The notes under the pieces: model-generated | What the model was told of the DNA's origin: nothing | What the model saw: the letters and a program-made list of their open reading frames with translations, nothing else | Database searches by the model: none | Program-made: the position numbers and the translations under genes | Shown: piece by piece, positions 1-6,215 of the stretch | Numbering within the stretch: position 1 is the first letter of the stretch | Layout of the letters: every line of letters starts with the position of its first letter | Origin: an uncultured Methylocystaceae bacterium | GTDB taxonomy: Bacteria > Pseudomonadota > Alphaproteobacteria > Rhizobiales > Beijerinckiaceae | Length of the DNA stretch: 6,215 nt | Reading direction: 5' to 3' | Assembly: GCA_945956975.1 (NCBI GenBank) | Contig: CAMFKC010000153.1 | Coordinates: forward strand, 1 to 6,215

Positions 1-1789
1 GCCGTTCGACGGCGTGGAGACAGTTCGCGCCGTGCGCCGCTGGCTGCCGCATGCCGACCCGTTTCTCCTGGCGCGCATCCACGATTACGCCGGCGGCGTG
101 CCTCTCTACATCGAGGAATTGTGCCACCTGGCCTCCACCGAGCAATTGTCGCAGGCGCTCGGCGCGCGCGGTGGCGGCGGATGGATCGGCGCGGTCGTCA
201 CGTCACGTTTGCAACGATTGCCCGATCGGCAGGCCGATATCGTTCGCGCCGCTGCGGTTGTCGGCAATATCGCGCCCATGCGCGCGCTCATCGCTGCTTG
301 CGGCGAGGCGCCGGACCCAGCGAGCCTTCAGGCGCTTGCGGCCGCGGATTTTCTCTACACTGACGCCATGAGCGGCGGTCTGCGCTTCAAGCACGGCGTC
401 ACCCGGGATTCCATTTACGAGTCGATCGGTCTCGCGCAGCGCCGCTTGCTGCATCGGCGCATCGTGGAGGCTCACGCGCCGCGCGGCGCTGGCGCCGATC
501 ATGACGATACGCTGGAGGCGCTCGCCTATCACAGTTTCGGCGCGGGCGACTGGACTAATGCTGCGAAATTCTCGGAACAGGCCGGCGACAAGGCGACGTC
601 GGCCTTCGCGCTCGACCGCGCCCGCGCGCACTACAAGACTGCGCTCGACGCGATGGATAATTTTGCCGAGCGCGATCACGGTCAAGACCTGCACTGGTGC
701 CTTGTCGTCAGCAAGCTCGGCATGGCGAGCATTTTCGATCCGCTGTCTTTGCGCAACGACGTCAGCCTGTTCGAGCGGGCGGTCGAGCTCGCACGCAAGA
801 TCGGCGATCTGGAGGCTGAAGCGCGCGCGACCTACTGGCTCGGCTACATGTGCTACGGTTTCGGGCGGTTTCGTGAAGGCGTCGTCCATGCGCGACGCGC
901 AGCAGCGCTTGCGCGTGTGACGGGAGATGCGCGCCTGATCGCGCAGGTCGATGCGACGCTGGGGCAGGTTCTGGCGGCGGCCGGTCGCTACGACGAGGCG
1001 CGCGATCTGATTGACGCCGCCATCGTCACGAAGAAGCGCGCTGCGCGTCCGGGCGGCGGCGTTGCGATCGGCTCCGCCTATGCGCTCTCCTGCGAGGCGA
1101 GCATCCTCGCCGATCGCGGCGATTTCATCGGCACCGAAGAGCGGTTCGACGAGGCGAAAGCGCTGCTTGGCGGCTCCAACCATCCCGTCGCGAATTCGAT
1201 GCGAAACTGGCGGGCGGTTTCTCTCGTGTGGCGTGGCGCGTGGGAAGAGGCCGAAACGCTCGCCAACGAGAATGCGCGTGTCGCCGAGAGCATGCGCGGA
1301 TTGCTCCTGCTGGCGGCTTCGCGCGCAGCCGCCGGTTTCGCACGCTGGCGCCGCACCGGCGACGCCGATGCGCTTCAGCAGTTGCGGGACGCCATCCAGT
1401 GGATGGAAGGGCGCCGCTTCAAGTTTTTCGTCTCGGTGCAATACAGCTGGCTGGTCGAGGCCTGCGCTGAAACCGGCGACATCGAAGCGGCGCGCCGCTA
1501 CGCTGCGCATGTCTTGCTGCGCGCCCGCCAGGGTGAGCGGCTTGGCGAGGCCGCGATCAGTCGAGCGCTTGCGGGGGTGGCGGCAGACGAAGGCCGCTAC
1601 GCCGATGTCGCGCGATGGCTGGCGCGTGCGGACCTGTCCGCGCGTCTGCGCAACTCGAGGCGGGAGGCCGCGCTCAACGCGGCGCTCCGCGCAAGGATCG
1701 CCGGCAACGCGGAAGAGATCGCGGCCGCTCAGGCTGAACTGCGCGCAATGGGCATGCGCTGGTACGCGGACCGCGTCGCGTCCCGCTGA
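1..1789 (+). CDS. STAND/AAA-type ATPase with C-terminal TPR-like array, 5'-partial
   Basis: This is the C-terminal part of a large signal-transduction ATPase. The frame is open to the window edge (it reads P-F-D-G before the GTG at 14), so the GTG is probably internal and the true start lies outside. Numbering from that GTG, residues 27-36 (GGVPLYIEEL) match the conserved GGNPLFxEEL stretch near the end of the AAA_16/STAND NTPase of cyclase-type and LuxR-type ATPases. Residues about 57-155 look like the following helical/winged-helix segment (LPDRQADIVRAAAVVG, then FKHGVTRDSIYESI). Residues about 165-590 are Ala/Arg-rich helical pairs typical of degenerate TPRs, for example LGQVLAAAGRYDEARDLIDAA at about 316-336. 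The Walker motifs and any cyclase or DNA-binding domain would be upstream and cannot be seen. The protein is likely cytoplasmic; I see no membrane segment. It converges on the fusion gene, so it is not in an operon with it. The family call is good; the specific function is unknown. Confidence 0.85.
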   Translation, partial: PFDGVETVRAVRRWLPHADPFLLARIHDYAGGVPLYIEELCHLASTEQLSQALGARGGGGWIGAVVTSRLQRLPDRQADIVRAAAVVGNIAPMRALIAACGEAPDPASLQALAAADFLYTDAMSGGLRFKHGVTRDSIYESIGLAQRRLLHRRIVEAHAPRGAGADHDDTLEALAYHSFGAGDWTNAAKFSEQAGDKATSAFALDRARAHYKTALDAMDNFAERDHGQDLHWCLVVSKLGMASIFDPLSLRNDVSLFERAVELARKIGDLEAEARATYWLGYMCYGFGRFREGVVHARRAAALARVTGDARLIAQVDATLGQVLAAAGRYDEARDLIDAAIVTKKRAARPGGGVAIGSAYALSCEASILADRGDFIGTEERFDEAKALLGGSNHPVANSMRNWRAVSLVWRGAWEEAETLANENARVAESMRGLLLLAASRAAAGFARWRRTGDADALQQLRDAIQWMEGRRFKFFVSVQYSWLVEACAETGDIEAARRYAAHVLLRARQGERLGEAAISRALAGVAADEGRYADVARWLARADLSARLRNSRREAALNAALRARIAGNAEEIAAAQAELRAMGMRWYADRVASR

Positions 1790-1798
1790 ACCCCGGAA
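1790..1798. other. Convergent intergenic gap, 9 bp
   Basis: The two genes end tail to tail with nine bases between their stop codons. There is no hairpin with a T-tract on either strand here or in the adjacent gene ends, so no intrinsic terminator can be called. Transcripts from the two sides may overlap at their 3' ends. Confidence 0.8.
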
Positions 1799-4700
1799 TC
1801 ACACGCCTCCGACGGGTTTGCCCGCCGCTTGCGCCTGCATGGCCGAGACCACCTTGGCGCCGAGCAATTCGTAGCCGTCGCGCGTCGGATGCAACTCGTT
1901 CGACCAGAGTCCGCTGTTGGCCGCGAGCGTCCCTGTGAGGTTCACATGCGTGACCTTGCCGGGATACTCGGCAGCGACGCGCGCTGCGGCCGCATTCAGC
2001 CGGTCGATCAGCGATTTCATGACGCCTGAGTTCGTCGCCAGATCAAACATGCGCCGATGGTCGAAGATTGGTTTCAGCCAGGGACCGCCGAGCCAGAAGC
2101 CGCTGCCGTTTGGAATAGGATGATCGTAGGCGTGCATGACGATGGGAGCGTCGGTCATCTCCTGCAGACGTTTCGCCACAGTCGCCATATAGCCGTGCAA
2201 TTCGTCGTCGATGAACTTCGCGACCTCGGCTTCGATCAACGCTTCTCCATTCGCGCCGCCGCCTTCGCGCAGCATGCGATAGAGCGCGGTCTGTGGCACA
2301 TTGGAAACGGGCTGGCACACGTCATTGCCGCCGCCGCCAAGCACGATGAAGGCGGGCGAGGCTTCGCCTGGCCCGATATTGTCGAAGAAACGCGCCACTT
2401 GGTCCAGCGCCGCGGGGTCGGCCATGTCCCGCAGGAATCGGCCGAGCGTCGCGAAATCCTGTTCGAATTCGTCGCTGTAATTGCGCCGCGCCAGCGCGCC
2501 GCGCAGGCTGGGGTAGGGGGCCGTGTCCGACAGCCAGGAATCGCCGACGACGAGGATCGGCGTGACGCCGGTGTCCATCAGCGTCATGGCGCGGCGGTGG
2601 ACGGGCGCCGCAGTCTTGCGCGGCGCAGGAGTCGAGAGCACGGCGCCGTCCGCTGAAATCGTCAGCGGGCCAGGGCCGGGCCGCAGCGGCAGCGGCGTTT
2701 CCACCAGCGCGCTGAAGAAGCCGATCATCAAGGCGATCGCCGGGTCGGCGCCGGGGCAGGCGTGGGTCGGATGGTCCGCCGCGCGGCGGTTGCCGCCGAA
2801 GGCGTGATGATAGTCGCCGCCGCCCTCGCTCAGGCACTGCTGTGTCGCCGACACGGCGCCGGCGACGATGATGTCGCCTGGCTTGATCTTGATCTGGTTT
2901 GGGCCTTCGCCGAGCTTGGTCGAGGTCACAGCCGTGCGCCAGATGAGCTCGGGGACGGCCCGCAACTGGAACGCCGGAACGAAATCGCCGACCAGCCTGT
3001 TGCAGGCTTCCATGAAATCGCGCGAGGCGGACCCTGCGTGGCGCGCGCGCAGCTTCCACAACGTGCCGTCACGCAGCCATTCGTTGAGGATGCGGCGCAG
3101 ATTGCCCTCGACCGTCGGAATGAATCCCATCATCGCGCCGGCGATCGTCTGTGCGCAGAAGTCGATGTCGTCGCTTCCTTCGGGACTGTCGAGCACCGCC
3201 CGGGAGACCGGCGCAGTGATCTCTGCACGGAACTGGCGCAGGTAATGTTCCATCGCCTCGCGCACCGACTGCCCGTGGGCGGCCCCGTATTGTTCCACGC
3301 TGCTGCCGGGATGCGGCTGGAAGATGTAGCGCGAGGGCGAAAGGAAGTGGCCGGGATAGAGCGCGGGGTCGGACAGCGTCCAGTCCCAGCGGTAGCCCGA
3401 GCGGCGGAAGTGAGCGCCTTTCTCGGTAATGCCGAACCATTCCTCGCAGAAATGCGCGAGTAAAGGCTCGACCAGCTCTCGCGACTCGACCGTCAGCTCC
3501 CAGCGTTTCTCGTGGTCGTAGAGCGCATCCGCCATCTCCTGGTCGACCAGTTTCTGAATGGCGTCCTGCACTGCTGCGCGCGCATTGAGGAAGGCCTGGT
3601 GCGGGTCGATCGCCATGATCGCTGCGTTGCAGGCGCGCGACCAGGTTTCGTAGGCCTTGTCTTCCTGGTTCGGATCGAGGCCGAGATAGAGCACGCCGAA
3701 CGAGCGATGCATGCGTGGCAGATAGCCCGTGATTGTCCATGCCTCGTCGGGATTGACGAAGATGTCGCTCACGAGCTTCTTGTCGCCGACCAGCACGCCG
3801 AACGGCGTGCGCAGCAGGCCGCCGTGGTTTTCACGGATCGCGGCCCACACCGAAGCGCTCGTATAATCGGCGGCGTAATCCGGGTCTTCGAGCACGGCCT
3901 TCCAGGCCTCCAGCGCAGCTTCGGCGCCATTCTCCCGTTCGTATTCGCGCAGCTCCGCGATCTTGGCTTCCCCCGCGGCGGCGTTCCACGTCAGCAGCGG
4001 CTTCGTATCGCGCGCGACGGCGCGTTCCTTCAGCAAGGCGAGCGCCTTGATCGACGGCGCGAACAGATAGGCGCCCCATTCCAGCCGGACGAACGGCCTG
4101 GGCTCGGCGTGCAGGCGATCCTCGCCGTCGAGCGGCATGTGCACGACCTTGCCGTCGTGCTCGAAGCGATAGAAGCGCTTCTTGCCGGGTTCGGCGAGGC
4201 CGAGCAGTGGATCGCTCACGCCGGAATAGCTTCCGGAGCTGTTGGCGCCGGCGATCCAGCTCTGGACAACCTCGAACTGCTCGCCGAGGCTCGCATTGTA
4301 AGCCATGAACACGAGGCCGCGCTCGCGCGACAGGCTTTCCTTCTTTTTCGCTTCGTCCGTTTCGGCGCGATCGTGCCAGGGTCCGTAGGACATGCCGCGG
4401 CGTGCGATGCGCGGCGGGCGCTGGCCCTTCTCCGGCTGCGTAAAGCGCGGATTGACGCGGCGTATATGCGCATGGATCGGGCACATCGCGCCGGTCGGAT
4501 CCTTGTCGAAATGGAAATCGTTCGACAGCGGATTGTCGCCGATCACGACGGCGAGCGGTTGCCCGGACTTTGCATGATTGGCCGGCCAGCGGCCGAGCAT
4601 TTTCGCCATGACGTCGTCGTGGCCGAGGTCGAAACCCTGATCGGCCATCGCCTTGACCGCGCCGTCGACCGTGGTCTCGAAGGCTTCGACATCCTGACGC

Positions 4701-6215
4701 AGCTTGCGGACGGCCAGAAAGCTGCCGTCCTTCAGTAGCGGATGCAGCCGCGCGGAGGCGCCGCTGTAGAATTCGGTCTTGTCGGCAATATTGGGATAGC
4801 CACAGAGCATCTCACCCAGATGAATCTGGTTCGAATAGCGCCGGCCGGCTTCGGCCTTGGTGAGCACAGGTTCCGAATTGCCTTCGGTGAAGCCGAAATG
4901 CTCCTCGACCACCTTGTTGGGGTTTCGCAGGCGATGCATCCACTGCAGCGACAGCGGAATGACCCCCTCATGCGCCATCGTCAGCTTCTTCAGCGCCTCT
5001 AGGAGCGGCGTGCGGGCGGTTGGCGTATCTTCGTCCGTGCTACCAGCGGCGGCCCGGCGTCGCACCTGCACCATGGCGTGGACGGCGTTCAGGTCGATGC
5101 GGGGCGCATCGTGCGCGTCGCTCAGTTCGTCCGCATCGACGCCGTCTGCCCAGTTGTTGACTGGCAGCCGCCAGCGCAGCGGATGATTGATGCGCACATC
5201 GCCGAGTATGCCGGCGCGCATTCCCATGCCTTGCACGAATTCTTCCGGCAGTTCGCGGATCTCGTCGTCGGTCAGTCCCGCCGCGCGCAGGCCTTCCACG
5301 GTGAAGCCGACATTGGTGGCGATCGCGCCAGGCGCCAGCGCAGCCACGTCGGCTTCCGTGGTTGTGGGCAGAACGCCGATAAACGCAGCGACGGCGGCCG
5401 GCGAGGCGAATTGCAGCAGCAGCATGCAACCGTGATCGATATCGGGGTAGGGCGTCAGGATGCCGCCCTGCACATTGCCGGGCTCGACCAGCGGGGGCGC
5501 GTCCGGAACCGGGTTGGGCAGAAACTGCCGGACCGGCGGATCGTCCAGCCGGTTCTGGATCCATCGCATCGCTTCCTCGAAGCGGCGATTGGCGCGCTGG
5601 ACGCCCATTTGATACGTCGCGCCCTTCACCATCGGCAGGAATTCCGGCAGCAACTCGTGCGCAGCGCGCAGCAGCACGTCGCCGTCTTTCGTGCCTGGCA
5701 GATAGACGTCGGACAACCGGTGGACGCCCGCGAGCACCCGCACGCCATGCCGGAAGGGCGCCTTTCCCGCATCCTCCACGTTCATTTTCTGCTCGAAGCC
5801 GGCGCTCGTGGGATCGCCCGGCACCGAACCGCGCGACTCGAAGATCGACTTCGCGGCGATGTCCTCCGCGGAGGGAATGCGGATGCGCGTCGTGATCAAC
5901 TGGGCCTCATCGGCGGCGGCGCGCCGGTGCACGCGCTCCGACATCTTCAGGTAGCGGATATCGTCGACGGTGACGTTCGGCGTGGCGTAGAGGAAGGCCG
6001 CCTCGCTCTGCGCCTTCTTCAGCCATTCGCCCCATTTTTCGTACGAATTTTCGTAGCCGAGCACGTAGCCCTCGATATTGCAGAACACGAGGTCGAGCAG
6101 GCGCGTGACCTTCTGCCAGATGACGCGGACGTAGGCTTCCCAGGAGCCGTCGAACGTGACGGTCAGCAGCACCTTGTCCTCCGGCTCGAGCACGACGATG
6201 CCGACGGAATGGATG
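1799..6215 (-). CDS. DyP peroxidase - cytochrome P450 - SGNH hydrolase fusion protein, 5'-partial
   Basis: One uninterrupted frame ends in TGA at 1799-1801 and stays open to the right window edge. The GTG at 6193 is the first in-window start-like codon, but the preceding codons read I-H-S-V-G-I-V-V and fit the N-terminal strand of the first domain, so the real start is outside. Residue numbers here count from that GTG (1464 aa). The order is a ferredoxin-like remnant (about 1-225), DyP-type haem peroxidase (about 235-722), a linker rich in charged residues, a divergent P450 (about 770-1188), a Pro/Ala/Arg linker (about 1189-1211) and an SGNH/GDSL hydrolase (about 1212-1455). Key residues are H576 (proximal haem ligand), C1146 (thiolate ligand) and S1219/N1290/H1435 (hydrolase). 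No stop or frame change separates the domains. The ATG at 2587 lacks a Shine-Dalgarno sequence, so a true fusion is favoured over adjacent genes. Localisation is unknown because the N-terminus is missing. I recognise no characterised protein with this architecture. Confidence 0.9.
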   Translation of the reverse strand, partial: IHSVGIVVLEPEDKVLLTVTFDGSWEAYVRVIWQKVTRLLDLVFCNIEGYVLGYENSYEKWGEWLKKAQSEAAFLYATPNVTVDDIRYLKMSERVHRRAAADEAQLITTRIRIPSAEDIAAKSIFESRGSVPGDPTSAGFEQKMNVEDAGKAPFRHGVRVLAGVHRLSDVYLPGTKDGDVLLRAAHELLPEFLPMVKGATYQMGVQRANRRFEEAMRWIQNRLDDPPVRQFLPNPVPDAPPLVEPGNVQGGILTPYPDIDHGCMLLLQFASPAAVAAFIGVLPTTTEADVAALAPGAIATNVGFTVEGLRAAGLTDDEIRELPEEFVQGMGMRAGILGDVRINHPLRWRLPVNNWADGVDADELSDAHDAPRIDLNAVHAMVQVRRRAAAGSTDEDTPTARTPLLEALKKLTMAHEGVIPLSLQWMHRLRNPNKVVEEHFGFTEGNSEPVLTKAEAGRRYSNQIHLGEMLCGYPNIADKTEFYSGASARLHPLLKDGSFLAVRKLRQDVEAFETTVDGAVKAMADQGFDLGHDDVMAKMLGRWPANHAKSGQPLAVVIGDNPLSNDFHFDKDPTGAMCPIHAHIRRVNPRFTQPEKGQRPPRIARRGMSYGPWHDRAETDEAKKKESLSRERGLVFMAYNASLGEQFEVVQSWIAGANSSGSYSGVSDPLLGLAEPGKKRFYRFEHDGKVVHMPLDGEDRLHAEPRPFVRLEWGAYLFAPSIKALALLKERAVARDTKPLLTWNAAAGEAKIAELREYERENGAEAALEAWKAVLEDPDYAADYTSASVWAAIRENHGGLLRTPFGVLVGDKKLVSDIFVNPDEAWTITGYLPRMHRSFGVLYLGLDPNQEDKAYETWSRACNAAIMAIDPHQAFLNARAAVQDAIQKLVDQEMADALYDHEKRWELTVESRELVEPLLAHFCEEWFGITEKGAHFRRSGYRWDWTLSDPALYPGHFLSPSRYIFQPHPGSSVEQYGAAHGQSVREAMEHYLRQFRAEITAPVSRAVLDSPEGSDDIDFCAQTIAGAMMGFIPTVEGNLRRILNEWLRDGTLWKLRARHAGSASRDFMEACNRLVGDFVPAFQLRAVPELIWRTAVTSTKLGEGPNQIKIKPGDIIVAGAVSATQQCLSEGGGDYHHAFGGNRRAADHPTHACPGADPAIALMIGFFSALVETPLPLRPGPGPLTISADGAVLSTPAPRKTAAPVHRRAMTLMDTGVTPILVVGDSWLSDTAPYPSLRGALARRNYSDEFEQDFATLGRFLRDMADPAALDQVARFFDNIGPGEASPAFIVLGGGGNDVCQPVSNVPQTALYRMLREGGGANGEALIEAEVAKFIDDELHGYMATVAKRLQEMTDAPIVMHAYDHPIPNGSGFWLGGPWLKPIFDHRRMFDLATNSGVMKSLIDRLNAAAARVAAEYPGKVTHVNLTGTLAANSGLWSNELHPTRDGYELLGAKVVSAMQAQAAGKPVGGV
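1829..2560 (-). other. Domain: C-terminal SGNH/GDSL-family hydrolase
   Basis: Residues about 1212-1455 carry the SGNH blocks. Block I is ILVVGDSWLSD with nucleophile S1219. Block III is LGGGGNDV with oxyanion residue N1290. Block V is SNELHPTRDGYELLG with catalytic H1435. G1251 may be the block II glycine. The segment HAYDHPIPNGSGFWLGGPWL (1354-1373) resembles a stretch I associate with bacterial SGNH proteins whose block I reads GDSWFxYP; these are uncharacterised as far as I know. The domain would hydrolyse an ester (acyl, acetyl or lipid). The usual block V aspartate is N1432, so it may work as a Ser-His dyad. No signal peptide or independent ribosome binding site is seen ahead of it. Confidence 0.85.
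2630..3886 (-). other. Domain: divergent cytochrome P450
   Basis: Residues about 770-1188 follow P450 order. An N-terminal part resembles the B-C region (FGVLVGDKKLVSDIFVNPDE, 798-817). An I-helix candidate is IAGAMMGFIPTVEGNLRRIL (1017-1036). A K-helix-like LRAVPELIWRTA (1077-1088) is followed by IKIKPGDIIVAGAVSATQQ (1101-1119), which is the usual I-x-x-GD-x-V strand region. The haem loop is HPTHACPGADPAIAL (1141-1155), with C1146 as thiolate ligand and the following Pro-Gly and L-helix. Deviations are that the I-helix acid-alcohol pair reads Ile-Pro, the expected ExxR glutamate aligns with F1075, and the Phe and first Gly of FxxGxxxCxG are absent. No reductase or ferredoxin domain is present in the visible part. 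This favours use of a peroxide or an organic hydroperoxide rather than O2 plus electrons, by inference. Confidence 0.8.
4028..5491 (-). other. Domain: DyP-type (dye-decolorizing) haem peroxidase
   Basis: The domain uses peroxide to oxidise substrates through a His-ligated haem. Visible signatures, in order: NVQGGIL (240-246), matching the N-terminal NxQGNIL of DyPs; TNVGFTVEGLRAAGL (293-307) and the PEEFVQGM stretch; GFTEGNSEP (434-442) in the place of the family GFxDGxSQP; GEMLCGYPN (460-468); GSFLAVRKLRQDV (490-502); CPIHAHIRRVNPR (571-583) with H576 as proximal ligand; ARRGMSYG (597-604), with R598 or R599 at the distal arginine position about 22 residues after the histidine; GLVFMAYNASLGEQFE (626-641); and FVRLEWGAYLFAPS (701-714). 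The length of about 490 residues suits the longer DyP classes. The distal aspartate of GxxDG is replaced by E437. Confidence 0.9.
5519..6215 (-). other. Domain: N-terminal ferredoxin-like module, truncated by window edge
   Basis: Residues up to about 225 precede the DyP domain. The start, IHSVGIVVLE followed by LLTVTFDGSWEAYV, resembles a segment known to me from DyP- and chlorite-dismutase-like alpha/beta barrel proteins (His-strand, then LLF-x-x-x-[FY]DGS-x-x-x-Y). That makes an extra ferredoxin-like half-barrel ahead of the peroxidase plausible. About 90-225 (for example VRVLAGVHRLSDVYLPGTKD) matches nothing I can name. I see no haem ligand or catalytic motif here, so a structural or substrate-recruiting role is only an inference. 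Confidence 0.5.

Noticed and set aside
14..16. GTG as true start of the ATPase gene
   Set aside because: The frame is open to position 2 and the protein would lack its P-loop; the family is much longer at the N-terminus.
203..1510. Long open frame (435 codons) on the minus strand
   Set aside because: It is antisense to the ATPase gene, rich in Arg/Ala/Gly with no recognisable motif, as expected from a GC-rich gene read on the opposite strand.
1813..1824. Small inverted repeat CGGG-TTTG-CCCG near the gene ends as a terminator
   Set aside because: A 4-bp stem inside coding sequence with no T-run on either strand is not enough for an intrinsic terminator.
1829..2587. Separate SGNH hydrolase gene starting at the ATG ending at 2587
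   Set aside because: The bases before this ATG (read on the minus strand) are C-rich with no Shine-Dalgarno sequence, and the P450 frame runs straight through a linker into it.
3512..4738. Long open frame (408 codons) on the plus strand opposite the DyP/P450 region
   Set aside because: The protein has no domain logic and lies entirely antisense to strongly motif-supported coding sequence.
6191..6193. GTG as true start of the fusion gene
   Set aside because: The codons before it stay open to the window edge and read as a hydrophobic beta strand with a His that fits the first domain; no ribosome binding site is visible.

Overview
The window is GC-rich DNA with long, uninterrupted reading frames and alphaproteobacterial-looking protein composition. 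I would guess a Rhizobiales-type soil or water bacterium, but no marker gene fixes the taxon. It holds two large genes that converge tail to tail. Only 9 bases separate their stop codons, and each gene runs off its own edge of the window. There is no RNA gene, CRISPR array, insertion sequence or clear repeat. Start sites, promoters and ribosome binding sites of both genes lie outside the window.

Left part (1-1789, + strand): the C-terminal portion of a large signalling ATPase of the STAND/AAA_16 type. It has the end of the NTPase module (GGVPLYIEEL motif), a winged-helix-like segment and a long TPR-like helical array. In this family the missing N-terminus commonly carries the P-loop and often a class III adenylate/guanylate cyclase or a DNA-binding domain.

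Right part (1799-6215, - strand): one continuous frame of at least 1471 codons encoding an unusual multi-enzyme fusion. In order from the N-terminus it has: (a) the remains of a ferredoxin-like (DyP/chlorite-dismutase-like) module with an FDGSWEAY motif; (b) a full dye-decolorizing (DyP-type) haem peroxidase domain; (c) a divergent cytochrome P450 domain with a recognisable cysteine haem loop; (d) a C-terminal SGNH/GDSL hydrolase domain. Two differently ligated haems (His and Cys) plus a serine esterase in one chain suggest a channelled pathway on an oxidisable ester or lipid. A plausible model is that the hydrolase frees or removes an acyl group, and the peroxidase and P450 make or use a peroxide. 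This resembles in logic, though not in peroxidase family, the fungal peroxidase-P450 oxylipin synthases. The substrate is not known from sequence.

Several catalytic signatures in the fusion deviate from the family norm. The DyP GxxDG aspartate is Glu, the P450 acid-alcohol pair is Ile-Pro, the ExxR glutamate appears lost, and the SGNH block V aspartate is Asn. These make the protein the main item of interest in the window.
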